This document shows positions 1-8,978 of a DNA stretch of 64,000 nt, one piece after another. The stretch spans positions 1 through 64,000 of the forward strand of contig CAYHPW010000008.1 in the NCBI GenBank assembly GCA_964358645.1, in the 5' to 3' direction. The number at the start of each line of letters is the position of its first letter. Position 1 is the stretch's first letter. The translations under genes and the position numbers were made by a program. The notes beneath the pieces were generated by a model. It made no database searches, had not been told where the DNA came from, and saw nothing but the letters and a program-made list of their open reading frames with translations. Origin of the DNA: JBBTDV01 sp038042605 (GTDB lineage: Bacteria; Bdellovibrionota; UBA1018).

Positions 1-76
1 GTCTGATGCAACTTATAATACCATTCATAATACCACTCATGACTCAGAACTAAGTTCGATGCTCGCGTCGTTTAGG

Positions 77-184
77 GCCGCTGGCTTGGCTGCTGGCGTA
101 GGACCACCGACGGCGTAAGCCGAGAGAGAGAGAGAGCCGCTGGCATGGTTGCTGGGGTCGAGCCCAGCCTGGGGCGTGAGGACA
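77..184. repeat. Imperfect direct repeat, two ~49-bp copies, with a GA run between them
   Basis: Two copies begin with GCCGCTGGC at 77 and 136, 59 bp apart. They stay alignable over about 49 bp, with shared TGCTGG and GGCGT blocks. The spacer ends in a GA dinucleotide run at about 122-136. The sequence is richer in G and C than the AT-rich flanks. I see no open frame, tRNA shape or obvious hairpin-plus-T-run terminator. It could be part of a dispersed intergenic element or the remnant of a structured RNA; only the duplication itself is seen directly. Confidence 0.55.
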
Positions 185-272
185 AAGCCTTACCAGTGGC
201 TGTGTCTGTCCGAATCAACTGTAAATAAATTAAGCTCACCCCGTCCAAAAACAGACATCGCCCAATCGACTA

Positions 273-533
273 TCAACGACTGGAGTGCTTATATTGTTTT
301 CCGGTAATCCGCTTTATCACAGGCTGTAATCTTGGATGCCTAGCTGCCGGCAACTGTTCATAGTAGCGCTTTTCAAGATTAGCCAATGTTGCAATATCCT
401 TGTCAAAGTCGATCATCGATTGCTTGCGTGCATTTATTTCACTGAAATTACCAGCCGCTGGAACTGAGCCCATGGCAACCGACAAACCCGTTAATCCTAC
501 CGTTAGTGCCATCATACCTAAAAGCAGTTTCAT
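273..533 (-). CDS. Small secreted protein of unknown function (86 aa)
   Basis: The frame stays open a little further upstream, but the ATG at 533 has an AAGGAG ribosome site six bases away, so I start there. The product opens with a signal peptide (Met-Lys, then a hydrophobic stretch to about residue 25, with a possible cut in SVPAAG). A short charged mature part follows, rich in Lys, Arg and Tyr and without Cys. It would be exported to the periplasm or beyond. I recognise no family. It stands alone, divergent from the UvrA-type gene with about 200 bp between them. Confidence 0.6.
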   Translation of the reverse strand: MKLLLGMMALTVGLTGLSVAMGSVPAAGNFSEINARKQSMIDFDKDIATLANLEKRYYEQLPAARHPRLQPVIKRITGKQYKHSSR

Positions 534-734
534 GCTCTTCTCCTTGAATGTCTGGCGCATTTTGCAGCCAGCCGCGCCGGCCTAACAGCAAGCACAGTGC
601 CATGAACCAATACATCATAACCACTTGAATTATATGGTGGCACAGCTAATACTGTTTAGTTTGGGCTGTCTAATGTTTTCACAGCAGTCCTAATGGTTGC
701 ACAAAGTCTGATTGCATAAAGATGGAGAAGCGCC

Positions 735-3554
735 TTGATTATTTTAAGAGGTGTCCGACAAAACAATTTAAAAAACATCTCACTAGATATCCCATCGCGC
801 AAGATTACGGTGATAACCGGGCTGTCTGGAAGCGGCAAAAGCTCCCTTGCTTTTGAAACGCTGTACGCCGAAGGCCAGCGGCGTTACATAGAAAGCCTAT
901 CCACCTATACAAGGCAATTCTTAGAAAAAATGCAGAAACCCGACGCCGACCTGATATCCAACATCCCGCCGGCGATCGCGCTCGAACAAAGAAACTCAGT
1001 CCTGAGCTCAAGAAGCACGGTTGGGACACAGACAGAAATCCTGGATTATCTGCGTATTCTCTTCGCAAAAGCAGGAAGGACTTACTGCATCGTTTGTGGT
1101 GAACCAGTCAAACACATTGATACCAACCACATCCTTCAGTGGGCTTCAAGCTGGCTTATAGGGCGTAAAGCTCATCTATTGGCCGCTGTAAAACCTCATA
1201 CTGGCATAAAGGTCATCCGCCAACACGGCTTCAATCGGGTACTGATGCGCTTGGGTGAAAAAACAAATGTGGCGGAAATCGACGATGTCACGAGCCAGGA
1301 GCTGGCGGCACTATTTGAAGCAAAAGGAGAACTCTTCATCATAGTCGACAGATTCGCCATCAAAGGACCAATGGGTAACGATGATCGCGCTAGACTGCTG
1401 GATTCAATCGACCAGGCGATGGCACTGAATAACGGCAAAATAACGTTTGCCACTTCAAGCGGTTCCGAATGGAAGGACATAGGCAGCGGCTTTGCGTGCA
1501 TCAAATGCGGGCGAGAACACACGCCTCCCGAGCCAGCGCTTTTTTCATTCAACAGCGCACTGGGCGCTTGCCCCACATGCAGCGGTTTTGGGTTCACACT
1601 GGAGATTGACGAAGCCCGCGTGGTACCGGATCCGTCCAAAACACTTAAAAATGGCGCGATTGATCCTCTATCAAAGCCATCACTGTCCAAATGGCAGCAT
1701 GACCTGTTCAGATTCGCGGAAAGACAAGGCGTATCCGTCGGCAAACGCTATCAAGACCTGACCGCCACTCAACGTAAACTTCTTTGGCAAGGATCAAAAG
1801 ATGATCCCACGTTCCCAGGCATACTTAATTTTTTTGAGGGACTAAAAAAATGGAAATATAAACTGCATATCAGGGTGTTTATCCGCCGTTACCAGACACA
1901 GATGCTTTGCCCTGATTGCCATGGCAGCAGACTGAGGAATGAATCACTTACTACAAAAATAGCAGGCCATTCAATAGCGGACACGCAATCATTGACAATC
2001 GGGTCGGCGATCGAGTGGATATCAGCCGCAGAAAGATCATTTGATGATCAAGAACGCACCATAACCAGAGACATCATGTCACAGCTCAAAAGACGCCTTG
2101 AGCTGCTAAATGAGATCGGCATCAATTATCTTCAGCTTTCAAGGTTCACCAAAACGTTATCTGGCGGTGAATTTCAGCGGATAAACCTAGCCACCCATTT
2201 AAGCGGCGGGCTTTGCGGCACACTTTACGTATTGGATGAGCCATCAATAGGTCTGCACGCTGCGGATACAGGACGGGTTATAAATTCATTAAAAAAACTG
2301 CGTGATAACGGCAACACCGTCGTAGTCGTGGAACATGATCTTGACGTCATGAGATCCGCTGATTGGCTTGTGGAACTTGGCCCTGGCGCCGGACACAAGG
2401 GAGGTGAGGTAATCGCTCAAGGAACAGCCGCTGATTTAGGCGCTATACCAGCTTCCGTCACCGGGAAATATCTTTCATGCGCGTTCAATATTGAACGTCC
2501 CGTCTCGGTGAGGCCATTAGCTAAAAAACATCTCAGGATAACCGGTTGCCGTGAAAACAATCTGAAAAATATCAGCGTGGAGATACCACTTGAAAAATTC
2601 GTAGTAGTAAGCGGGGTTTCAGGATCAGGCAAAAGCACGCTGGCACATCAGATCATATACAAGGCCCTCTCGCGTTTTTTCTATCACACCAAAGAAACCC
2701 CTGGAGGGTATGACAGTTTCTATGGTGCCGAAAATCTTTCAGGCGTGGCACTTCTCGATCAAACACCAATAGGGAAAAGTTCCAGGTCAAATCCTGCAAC
2801 ATATATCAAGGCATGGGATGAAATAAGACGGATATATGCAAATCAGGCGCTGTCGCTTCGCAGGGGATATACGCCACAGCATTTTTCATTCAATGTCGAT
2901 GGCGGCCGCTGCCCGGTTTGCAAGGGAGAAGGTCAGACCACAATGGACATGTTCTTCATGGCGGAAGTCAAACTTCCTTGTGAAGAATGTGACGGCAAAC
3001 GTTTTAAGCGCAGCATACTGGATATCTCGCATAAGGGAAAAAACGTACACCAGCTCCTGCACACCACTATTGATGAAGCCTTTGACCTATTCAGGGAAAA
3101 CTCGATATTGACAAGAAAACTAGGCGTGCTTCGCAGGGTCGGTCTTGGTTACTTGCAACTTGGACAGTCGGTCAGCACGCTCTCCGGCGGTGAATCACAG
3201 AGACTTAAAATCGCCGCCATGCTTGATGAACGTGACGAGGGCAATCTATTATACCTGTTTGACGAACCAACGACCGGACTACACTTGGAGGATATAAAAA
3301 AATTCCTTTTAGTTATCCACGAACTTGTGGACGCACACAACTCCGTGCTCATGATAGAACACCACCTGGACGTGATCGCGCAAGCCGACTGGGTGATAGA
3401 CCTTGGCCCTGGTGGCGGTGATCAGGGCGGGCATATAACCGCAAGCTGCCCACCGGCTCTCCTGCCTGACATGCCGGACTCAGTCACTGGTGCAATACTT
3501 AAAAAAGCCAACTACAGATTGGCGCCTTTACCTGAAAACCACAGGCGCAGCTAA
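735..3554 (+). CDS. uvrA: UvrA-type excinuclease ABC subunit A
   Basis: ATPase that scans DNA for bulky damage and loads UvrB in nucleotide excision repair. At 939 aa it matches the usual UvrA length. Two ABC modules are visible: Walker A GLSGSGKSS near residue 29 and GVSGSGKST near 627, each with an LSGGE signature and a later Walker B. Zinc-finger cysteine pairs lie near 255/278 and 726/749. The start is TTG at 735 behind GGAGAAG. Segments between the motifs (for example IPPAIALEQR and LDQTPIGKSSRSNPATY) differ from the form I know from E. coli, so a second UvrA-like paralogue is possible. The 3' end overlaps the convergent gene by 27 bp. Confidence 0.9.
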   Translation: MIILRGVRQNNLKNISLDIPSRKITVITGLSGSGKSSLAFETLYAEGQRRYIESLSTYTRQFLEKMQKPDADLISNIPPAIALEQRNSVLSSRSTVGTQTEILDYLRILFAKAGRTYCIVCGEPVKHIDTNHILQWASSWLIGRKAHLLAAVKPHTGIKVIRQHGFNRVLMRLGEKTNVAEIDDVTSQELAALFEAKGELFIIVDRFAIKGPMGNDDRARLLDSIDQAMALNNGKITFATSSGSEWKDIGSGFACIKCGREHTPPEPALFSFNSALGACPTCSGFGFTLEIDEARVVPDPSKTLKNGAIDPLSKPSLSKWQHDLFRFAERQGVSVGKRYQDLTATQRKLLWQGSKDDPTFPGILNFFEGLKKWKYKLHIRVFIRRYQTQMLCPDCHGSRLRNESLTTKIAGHSIADTQSLTIGSAIEWISAAERSFDDQERTITRDIMSQLKRRLELLNEIGINYLQLSRFTKTLSGGEFQRINLATHLSGGLCGTLYVLDEPSIGLHAADTGRVINSLKKLRDNGNTVVVVEHDLDVMRSADWLVELGPGAGHKGGEVIAQGTAADLGAIPASVTGKYLSCAFNIERPVSVRPLAKKHLRITGCRENNLKNISVEIPLEKFVVVSGVSGSGKSTLAHQIIYKALSRFFYHTKETPGGYDSFYGAENLSGVALLDQTPIGKSSRSNPATYIKAWDEIRRIYANQALSLRRGYTPQHFSFNVDGGRCPVCKGEGQTTMDMFFMAEVKLPCEECDGKRFKRSILDISHKGKNVHQLLHTTIDEAFDLFRENSILTRKLGVLRRVGLGYLQLGQSVSTLSGGESQRLKIAAMLDERDEGNLLYLFDEPTTGLHLEDIKKFLLVIHELVDAHNSVLMIEHHLDVIAQADWVIDLGPGGGDQGGHITASCPPALLPDMPDSVTGAILKKANYRLAPLPENHRRS

Positions 3555-4022
3555 AGCCTCAAGCGTGATGACATATCTTGGGGTACCTTTTCCGCCACTT
3601 GTGTTAATCAGCTTGGCTTTCGCTTTACACGAAAACTTTAAATCCATGCCTTCATATGTACGCCAGAAATCCACTGATCCATCCAATGGATAGAAAGGCT
3701 CCTTGACGCGTTTATAATTAGCCAGCCATGGATGTTGGTCAAAATCCACCATGAAAACCGCTCGATATTGTAATGGATACTTTGATGGCAAAATCTTTAC
3801 CTGGCCGACCAATACATAATATTCACCGTCAGCGAGTTCGACTTTCTGATTGTAGCTAAATGGTGAAGGGATCTCACCGCCGCCGCCGCCACCACCTGTG
3901 TCCGGCCTATAACGCGAATCAGTATAAGACCCAGAATGAGAAACTGACAAATTCGTCAAACAAATCAGCAAGCCAAAGATCATAGCTGTACTGAACTTCA
4001 CGATCCTACTTTTTTTATTCAT
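3528..4022 (-). CDS. Secreted Gly-run protein of unknown function (164 aa)
   Basis: Start chosen at the ATG at 4022 because a GGGGGGAG ribosome site lies just upstream. Residues 1-26 form a Sec signal peptide without a lipobox Cys. The early mature region has a run of seven glycines, then a compact domain with several aromatic residues and a single Cys. I recognise no family. Its start lies 28 bp after the stop of the TPR/winged-helix regulator on the same strand, so the two are probably co-transcribed. It may be an exported product controlled by, or linked to, that regulator; this is inference from position only. Confidence 0.6.
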   Translation of the reverse strand: MNKKSRIVKFSTAMIFGLLICLTNLSVSHSGSYTDSRYRPDTGGGGGGGEIPSPFSYNQKVELADGEYYVLVGQVKILPSKYPLQYRAVFMVDFDQHPWLANYKRVKEPFYPLDGSVDFWRTYEGMDLKFSCKAKAKLINTSGGKGTPRYVITLEALAAPVVFR

Positions 4023-4050
4023 TACATCTCCCCCCTTTTCATGACAATCA

Positions 4051-5238
4051 CTAGCCATTCGCCCTGCTTACGACAGGCCATGGATGTTTTCCATCGACTA
4101 ACTGAATTTTTAAGCCTGGTGCAAGACGATAGCCCTCTTTCCAATTCAATAGATACTGAGGTTTGCGTACATCAGGTTCTATCAATTTTCTCAGCCTGTT
4201 TATGTTGTAATACAACTTGTTGTCATGAGCCTCAGGCTGATACTTCTCTTTCCACACATATTCAATTATCTGCGCTTTTGATAACCCGCGCTCCATGTCG
4301 TCGCCTTGACGGCTATGCGCTTCGGATAACACCTCAAGGATATGCAACAACACGTATTGCTTGCGCACCGAAATCTTCTTAGTCTCCCGTGTCTTGATTA
4401 TGCCTTGACGGCTATCGATCAATAAATCAACAGCATCCTGTTCCAACTTCACCCTATCGGCCAGTATATCGCGTCTCAACAACCCAAATCCAGGGCCTGA
4501 AGTTGTCTTCTCCAGCAAATCAAGATACCAATATGCCTGGACATAATTTCTTTGCAGCCTGCAAATCCTGGCATAACCCCAAAGAACATAAAGATGATAG
4601 TACCAGTTATGCTCCGCCATGAAGTTTGTGTGCGATTTTTGAAAACAGGAAAGTGCTTTATCAAGATCTCCGCAATATTCAGACAAACTCCCCAGAATCA
4701 AATATGTAATACCATTGATCCCACGAAAATTTTTAGCCTCATAGCGCTTAAGGATGGCATCAGCTATTGATCTCGCGCGGGGCCACTTCGCACATGACCA
4801 CATCGCCACCGCCATCATAGCCCAACCTTTTGCCAATGCTTCATCACGCGCGACACCCGGCGCGTATTGCGCCCTAACCGCTCGCAAATAACTACTGATA
4901 TACTTCTTAATCATTTCCGGCTTGCCATTTGACCGCGCAACAACACCTTTGCAGTACCACACCATAGGCGGTATCTGTTTTGGTCTGCGTTTCATGACGG
5001 CATCAAGCTCCCGGTCCCACCTGGAAATCGCCTCAGAATCAAGTGCTTCGCTCGCAAGGCGCAGCAAACCTGCCATCGCTTCCATTGCGGAACGCAGATC
5101 CCCTGAGCGCTTAGCCTTCTGTAACACCGCCAGATAAGACTGCCTGGCTTCTTCAAATTCGCATTTTTCAGCGCATAGCTGCCCTAGCTGTAACCACTGT
5201 CTTACAGAAAAGTTTTTTGTGTTTTGCAAGGATCCCAT
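4051..5238 (-). CDS. TPR-like protein with C-terminal OmpR-type winged helix
   Basis: Residues 10-280 form a helical array with TPR-like spacing (for example EEARQSYLAVLQ, and DLDKALSCFQKSH near 191-203). Residues about 290-372 read as an OmpR/PhoB-type winged helix: the recognition-helix segment HDNKLYYNINRLRKLIE is followed by the hairpin ending KEGYRL. There is no receiver domain and no membrane segment. It is probably a cytoplasmic transcription regulator that takes its signal through protein or peptide contacts with the TPR part. The downstream gene is a secreted protein. The start at 5238 has no good ribosome site. The DNA-binding reading is strong; the trigger and targets are unknown. 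Confidence 0.75.
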   Translation of the reverse strand: MGSLQNTKNFSVRQWLQLGQLCAEKCEFEEARQSYLAVLQKAKRSGDLRSAMEAMAGLLRLASEALDSEAISRWDRELDAVMKRRPKQIPPMVWYCKGVVARSNGKPEMIKKYISSYLRAVRAQYAPGVARDEALAKGWAMMAVAMWSCAKWPRARSIADAILKRYEAKNFRGINGITYLILGSLSEYCGDLDKALSCFQKSHTNFMAEHNWYYHLYVLWGYARICRLQRNYVQAYWYLDLLEKTTSGPGFGLLRRDILADRVKLEQDAVDLLIDSRQGIIKTRETKKISVRKQYVLLHILEVLSEAHSRQGDDMERGLSKAQIIEYVWKEKYQPEAHDNKLYYNINRLRKLIEPDVRKPQYLLNWKEGYRLAPGLKIQLVDGKHPWPVVSRANG

Positions 5239-5335
5239 TAATTAATTACCATAAATTAAATGCAACATCGTATGCTAGCGCAGGAGTGTGCATAGTCAAC
5301 ATTTAATTCTTTTTTATAGAATTTGTAGGCAGCCA

Positions 5336-6193
5336 ATGATTCTTCACTTCAATAGATGGCCCGTCAATAGATTGCCGGAAGACCACAGCAAAAACTCTCC
5401 AGAAGCTAAAATAATCCTGCTCCATGGGCTGGGCGGGCTAGGCTACCTATGGCGTCCCATAGCGGTCGAACTCGAGAACAGATTTGAAATTCTCGCACCG
5501 GACCAGCGCGGGCATGGCAGGTCCAGGATTCCACATACTTCAACATCCACCGGATATAGCCCGCTGGAATATGGTGGGGATATAATAGATACGATGGACG
5601 CCACCGCGTTCCACCCGGCATGGCTTGTGGGTCACTCCATGGGGGTCAGATCGGCATGTGCGGCGGCAAAGCTCGGTGGAAATCTAATCTCGGGTCTTAT
5701 TCTGATTGACCTAGACCTGTCACCACCTGACGATGCGGCTATCAATGAGGTTTTAGAGCTGCTACGCAATCTTCCAACCAAGTTTGAAAGCAAGAAAGCC
5801 GCGAGATCATTCCTGCTATCGCATTGTTCTGATCCATCCATCGCGCGATATTTGATAGCAACGCTATTTCTCAACAACAGAGAGTTAAAAAATGATGCAC
5901 TATCATTTAATTTCGACAGATCAGCATTGATTGAAACAGTGCTTGCCACAAAGAACATCTCTTTGCTCGAATGGCTCGACGAAATCCAGGACAAAGGCCC
6001 CTTACCGACCCTGATACTAAGAGGTGCAGATAGCAAGGTATGGGATCACGAGTCTTTTGAAAAAGACCGTAGTGCTCTTGCCAGACATCATGCCATTGAA
6101 TTCAAGGAAGTAGAGGGAGCCGGTCACGGGCTTCCGTTTGAAAAACGAACACAATTCATACAAATTTTGACTGACTTCATTTCTAGGGCGTAA
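5336..6193 (+). CDS. Alpha/beta-hydrolase fold protein
   Basis: The oxyanion segment LLHGLGG, the elbow GHSMGV with nucleophile Ser, an acid in LRGADSKVWD and a final His in GAGHGLPF complete an alpha/beta-hydrolase triad. No signal peptide is evident, so the enzyme should be cytoplasmic. The substrate cannot be told; the family covers esterases, epoxide hydrolases, haloalkane dehalogenases and MenH-like enzymes. The frame also has a GTG at 5288, but AGGAG sits too close to it, so I prefer the ATG at 5336, 285 aa; this start is uncertain. It is divergent from the TPR regulator and transcribed towards the PpiD-like gene. Confidence 0.8.
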   Translation: MILHFNRWPVNRLPEDHSKNSPEAKIILLHGLGGLGYLWRPIAVELENRFEILAPDQRGHGRSRIPHTSTSTGYSPLEYGGDIIDTMDATAFHPAWLVGHSMGVRSACAAAKLGGNLISGLILIDLDLSPPDDAAINEVLELLRNLPTKFESKKAARSFLLSHCSDPSIARYLIATLFLNNRELKNDALSFNFDRSALIETVLATKNISLLEWLDEIQDKGPLPTLILRGADSKVWDHESFEKDRSALARHHAIEFKEVEGAGHGLPFEKRTQFIQILTDFISRA

Positions 6194-6239
6194 CTTCATT
6201 TCATGGCAGTGCTAGCCTGCGGCCAAGCCCGAAGGTCAT

Positions 6240-7478
6240 CTACACATCATCATTCACGACTGATGGATTCATGTCGATATCAGCTAGGCTGTGGATTTTT
6301 TTCATCCAGGCTTCAAACACTTCCCTACCCTTCCTGGAAATAATTTGCTGCAGCAGTTGCCGTTTTTTTGTTTCAAGTTTTGAGGGGTCTGGTTTTTGTG
6401 ATTCACAAACCAGTGCCACCACCACCCAGCCACCGGTATTGTATTTCTTAGCCTTGCCGCCGTTAGTAGCATCAATGGGAGAGTTTTTCGCGAATGCATC
6501 CTTCAAAAGCTCCTTGACCTCACCAATGCCAGGCAGCGACGTATTTAAGCGACTAACAAAACCAGTTTTCTTGACTTCAGATCCATAAGGCTTCAGCACG
6601 TCATTGACACGCTTGTCTGCGCTATCCTTGATTGAAAGCAGACTAAGCACTTCATCCGCTATCTTGTCATTCACCTTGCGTATCTCATCAAATTTTTCGC
6701 TAGCTATTATATCCTTGGCGATTGATTCCTTAACTGATTCGAAGTCCTTGCCTTTAAAATCCTTGTTCTTCTTTACTTCAAAATTGGATCGCGCCAAATT
6801 CAGCTTTGTCTTATCACCGAAAAATTTCTTTATTTCACCTGCGTCAACCTTAACGCCTTTTTTACCAATCTCAGACGTCAGAAGAACATATTTAACGTTT
6901 CTCTTGTCCTCGCCAAGAAGGAATTCACTCCGTATCTCGGTGTCCGAAACCTTGATACGCTTACTTAAATAATCCTGCAGACGTTGCACGGAGAGATCCT
7001 CGCGGAGCGAGCGTTCAAACCCGCCTGGTGAATAGTTGTTCGCTTCCAACACCTGGCGGTAAGTCATGAAATCAAACTTCCCATCCTTCTGAAAAACAGG
7101 CATCTCCCTCACTTTGGTCTTAACTTCCTCATCTGATGCCTGCATGCCGCTCTTATGAGCCTCCTGAGCCATCAACTTGCGTTGCACCAGACTCTCAAAA
7201 ACCATGGACTTTATGCGAAAAGCCTTAAGCTGCTCATCGCTGAACTTAGTGCCCCCCCCACTTAGACTCTTGAAAAATTCCATCCTCTGGTTGACCGCCC
7301 GGTTGAATTCACTAAGGGAGATAGAGTCTCCGTTAACAACACCCGCCACTGAACCCTCATGTAATCCACGCGTTGACCTAGGACTGAAAACACCGTAAAA
7401 AATAAAAACAAATGCTATAAAACCAACAATTAGAGTTATGACTACCGCTCCGAACTTTTCTCTTATCCAATTAAACAT
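6240..7478 (-). CDS. PpiD/SurA-like periplasmic chaperone without a parvulin domain
   Basis: The N-terminus (MFNWIREKFG followed by one membrane helix at about residues 11-30) and the following SurA-N-type helical region, including VNGDSISLSEFNRAV, match the PpiD family of membrane-anchored folding factors for outer-membrane and periplasmic proteins. E. coli PpiD is about 620 aa and carries a parvulin rotamase domain. This protein is 412 aa, and I see none of the parvulin hallmarks in residues 190-412, which are Lys-rich and helical. It therefore probably acts as a chaperone rather than an isomerase. It is divergent from mreC with an 84-bp intergenic region. Confidence 0.75.
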   Translation of the reverse strand: MFNWIREKFGAVVITLIVGFIAFVFIFYGVFSPRSTRGLHEGSVAGVVNGDSISLSEFNRAVNQRMEFFKSLSGGGTKFSDEQLKAFRIKSMVFESLVQRKLMAQEAHKSGMQASDEEVKTKVREMPVFQKDGKFDFMTYRQVLEANNYSPGGFERSLREDLSVQRLQDYLSKRIKVSDTEIRSEFLLGEDKRNVKYVLLTSEIGKKGVKVDAGEIKKFFGDKTKLNLARSNFEVKKNKDFKGKDFESVKESIAKDIIASEKFDEIRKVNDKIADEVLSLLSIKDSADKRVNDVLKPYGSEVKKTGFVSRLNTSLPGIGEVKELLKDAFAKNSPIDATNGGKAKKYNTGGWVVVALVCESQKPDPSKLETKKRQLLQQIISRKGREVFEAWMKKIHSLADIDMNPSVVNDDV

Positions 7479-7562
7479 TAATGATTCTCTCTTTCTTCTA
7501 CCACTGTCTTTACGGCGGCCATTGCATTACTGCCGCTGGGCCGCTAGGATAATACCGATATA

Positions 7563-8417
7563 ATGATCAAATACATTAAAGAATACAGATTTTATATCAT
7601 CCTTTTTTTATTTCTACTCATCCCGGTGATAGCGCTGGATACATCCACCCGTTCGCCTAGGACTTACCGCTTCTATGACCGGATAATAGTGGCACTGACA
7701 TCCCCGCTCCAAACCGCCATCACCTGGTCGCTTGATCAGATTTTTTCATCTTTTAATAATTATCTTTATCTCTGGCATACACGCAAGGACAACTCTTTAT
7801 TGCTTGAAGAAAACAGAAGACTCTTAAAAGCCATATCCAACCTTAAAGAAGCCCAGCAAGAAAACATACGTCTTAGAAAACTTTTAAACTTCCAGGATGC
7901 ATTCCAGCTAGAAACCGTGGTTTCCGCGCGAGTCATCGCAAAGGACGTATCCACCGAGTTTAGAGCTATCAGGATCGACCGCGGCGAGAATTCCGGCATT
8001 CGCAAAGATATGCCAGTCCTCACCAATGAAGGCATCGTAGGACGTATCCTCAGAACCAGTCATAACACCAGCGATGTCCTTACAATAGTTGACCCGCTGT
8101 CCGCCGTCGATGCCATAGACGAAAGATCCCGGGCGCACGGCGTGGTAGAAGGTTACACCGAAGAATCCAGCCAATTTAAATTCACATTGCGAACAGATGA
8201 CATACAACCAGGCGACATACTGATTTCAGCGGGCCAGGGCGGGATTTTCCCGAAGGGCGTGCCAGTAGGAACCGTCTCTAAGGTAAATAAAAAGCGCTTT
8301 GGTATCACGCAGGAGGTGGAAGTCCATCCAAGCGTGAATTTTGCCAGGCTTGAGGAGGTACTGATAGTTAAACCAATGATAGCCGCTCCGGACACATACG
8401 GGGGATCTCGTGACTAG
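7563..8417 (+). CDS. mreC: Rod shape-determining protein MreC
   Basis: Bitopic inner-membrane protein that links the MreB cytoskeleton to the peptidoglycan elongation enzymes. At 284 aa it has the normal size. One membrane helix lies at about residues 11-28, a coiled coil at about 75-115, then the beta-rich domain with typical stretches such as VIAKDVSTEFRAIRIDRG and LTNEGIVGRI. It is the first gene of mreC-mreD-mrdA-rodA; its stop overlaps the GTG start of mreD by 8 bp. No mreB is inside the window. A TTGCAT/TAGGAT pair with a 17-bp spacer at 7522-7550 is a weak candidate promoter. Confidence 0.93.
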   Translation: MIKYIKEYRFYIILFLFLLIPVIALDTSTRSPRTYRFYDRIIVALTSPLQTAITWSLDQIFSSFNNYLYLWHTRKDNSLLLEENRRLLKAISNLKEAQQENIRLRKLLNFQDAFQLETVVSARVIAKDVSTEFRAIRIDRGENSGIRKDMPVLTNEGIVGRILRTSHNTSDVLTIVDPLSAVDAIDERSRAHGVVEGYTEESSQFKFTLRTDDIQPGDILISAGQGGIFPKGVPVGTVSKVNKKRFGITQEVEVHPSVNFARLEEVLIVKPMIAAPDTYGGSRD

Positions 8418-8976
8418 GCTTGTTTTAAAGACATTAAACTTTCCTGGCCTCATTTTGCTAACAGCAGCGGCATTAGCTGTGCAAAGCGCGCTTTTCTCTC
8501 CCTGGCCGCTACGTTATTTACAGCCAGACGCTGTTGCTATTTTATGTATTTGGTGCGCGTTCAGGAGAAACTTCACTGAAGGCGGGATACTCACATTGAT
8601 ATCCGGGGAAATGGCAGAAATTCATAGCAGCGCAACACAAGGCGTCCACCTGATGGGATACATGCTCGTGTATGTATCTGTACGCGCTGCGGACCGCTTA
8701 TTCGTACTTAGAACTTTAAAATCCTACGTCATTGTAAGCATTCTGGCTATATTTGGCTTGAAGCTCTTCAACATGCTTGTCGGAAATATGCTCGGCATGC
8801 CGGCAAACCCAACCAAGTTCGCATTGCCTCTGGCTATGTTAAGGTCGATTGTCCAAGGTGGCCTAGGGTTTTGGATTTATCGATGGCTCGAAAAACTGGA
8901 CCACTTCACCTACAGATCGGCTGAGGCTGGTCGCGCAGACGATGATGAATTATTGCTTGATGGAGACGCGTTTTAG
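8410..8976 (+). CDS. mreD: Rod shape-determining protein MreD
   Basis: Polytopic membrane partner of MreC in the elongasome. The 188-aa product is strongly hydrophobic, with about five membrane segments and an acidic C-terminal tail (residues about 170-188). The family is poorly conserved in sequence, so the call rests on size, topology and its place between mreC and mrdA. The start is GTG at 8410 inside the end of mreC, which suggests translational coupling. The next gene begins two bases after the stop. Confidence 0.88.
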   Translation: MTRLVLKTLNFPGLILLTAAALAVQSALFSPWPLRYLQPDAVAILCIWCAFRRNFTEGGILTLISGEMAEIHSSATQGVHLMGYMLVYVSVRAADRLFVLRTLKSYVIVSILAIFGLKLFNMLVGNMLGMPANPTKFALPLAMLRSIVQGGLGFWIYRWLEKLDHFTYRSAEAGRADDDELLLDGDAF

Positions 8977-8978
8977 CA

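Noticed and set aside
1196..1744. 182-codon frame antisense to uvrA
   Set aside because: Ser/Arg-rich shadow of a well-supported gene, with no ribosome site and no family pattern.
7522..7553. TTGCAT/TAGGAT promoter for mreC
   Set aside because: It would leave almost no leader before the ATG and its -10 overlaps the only ribosome-like AGGA, so I do not list it as a feature.
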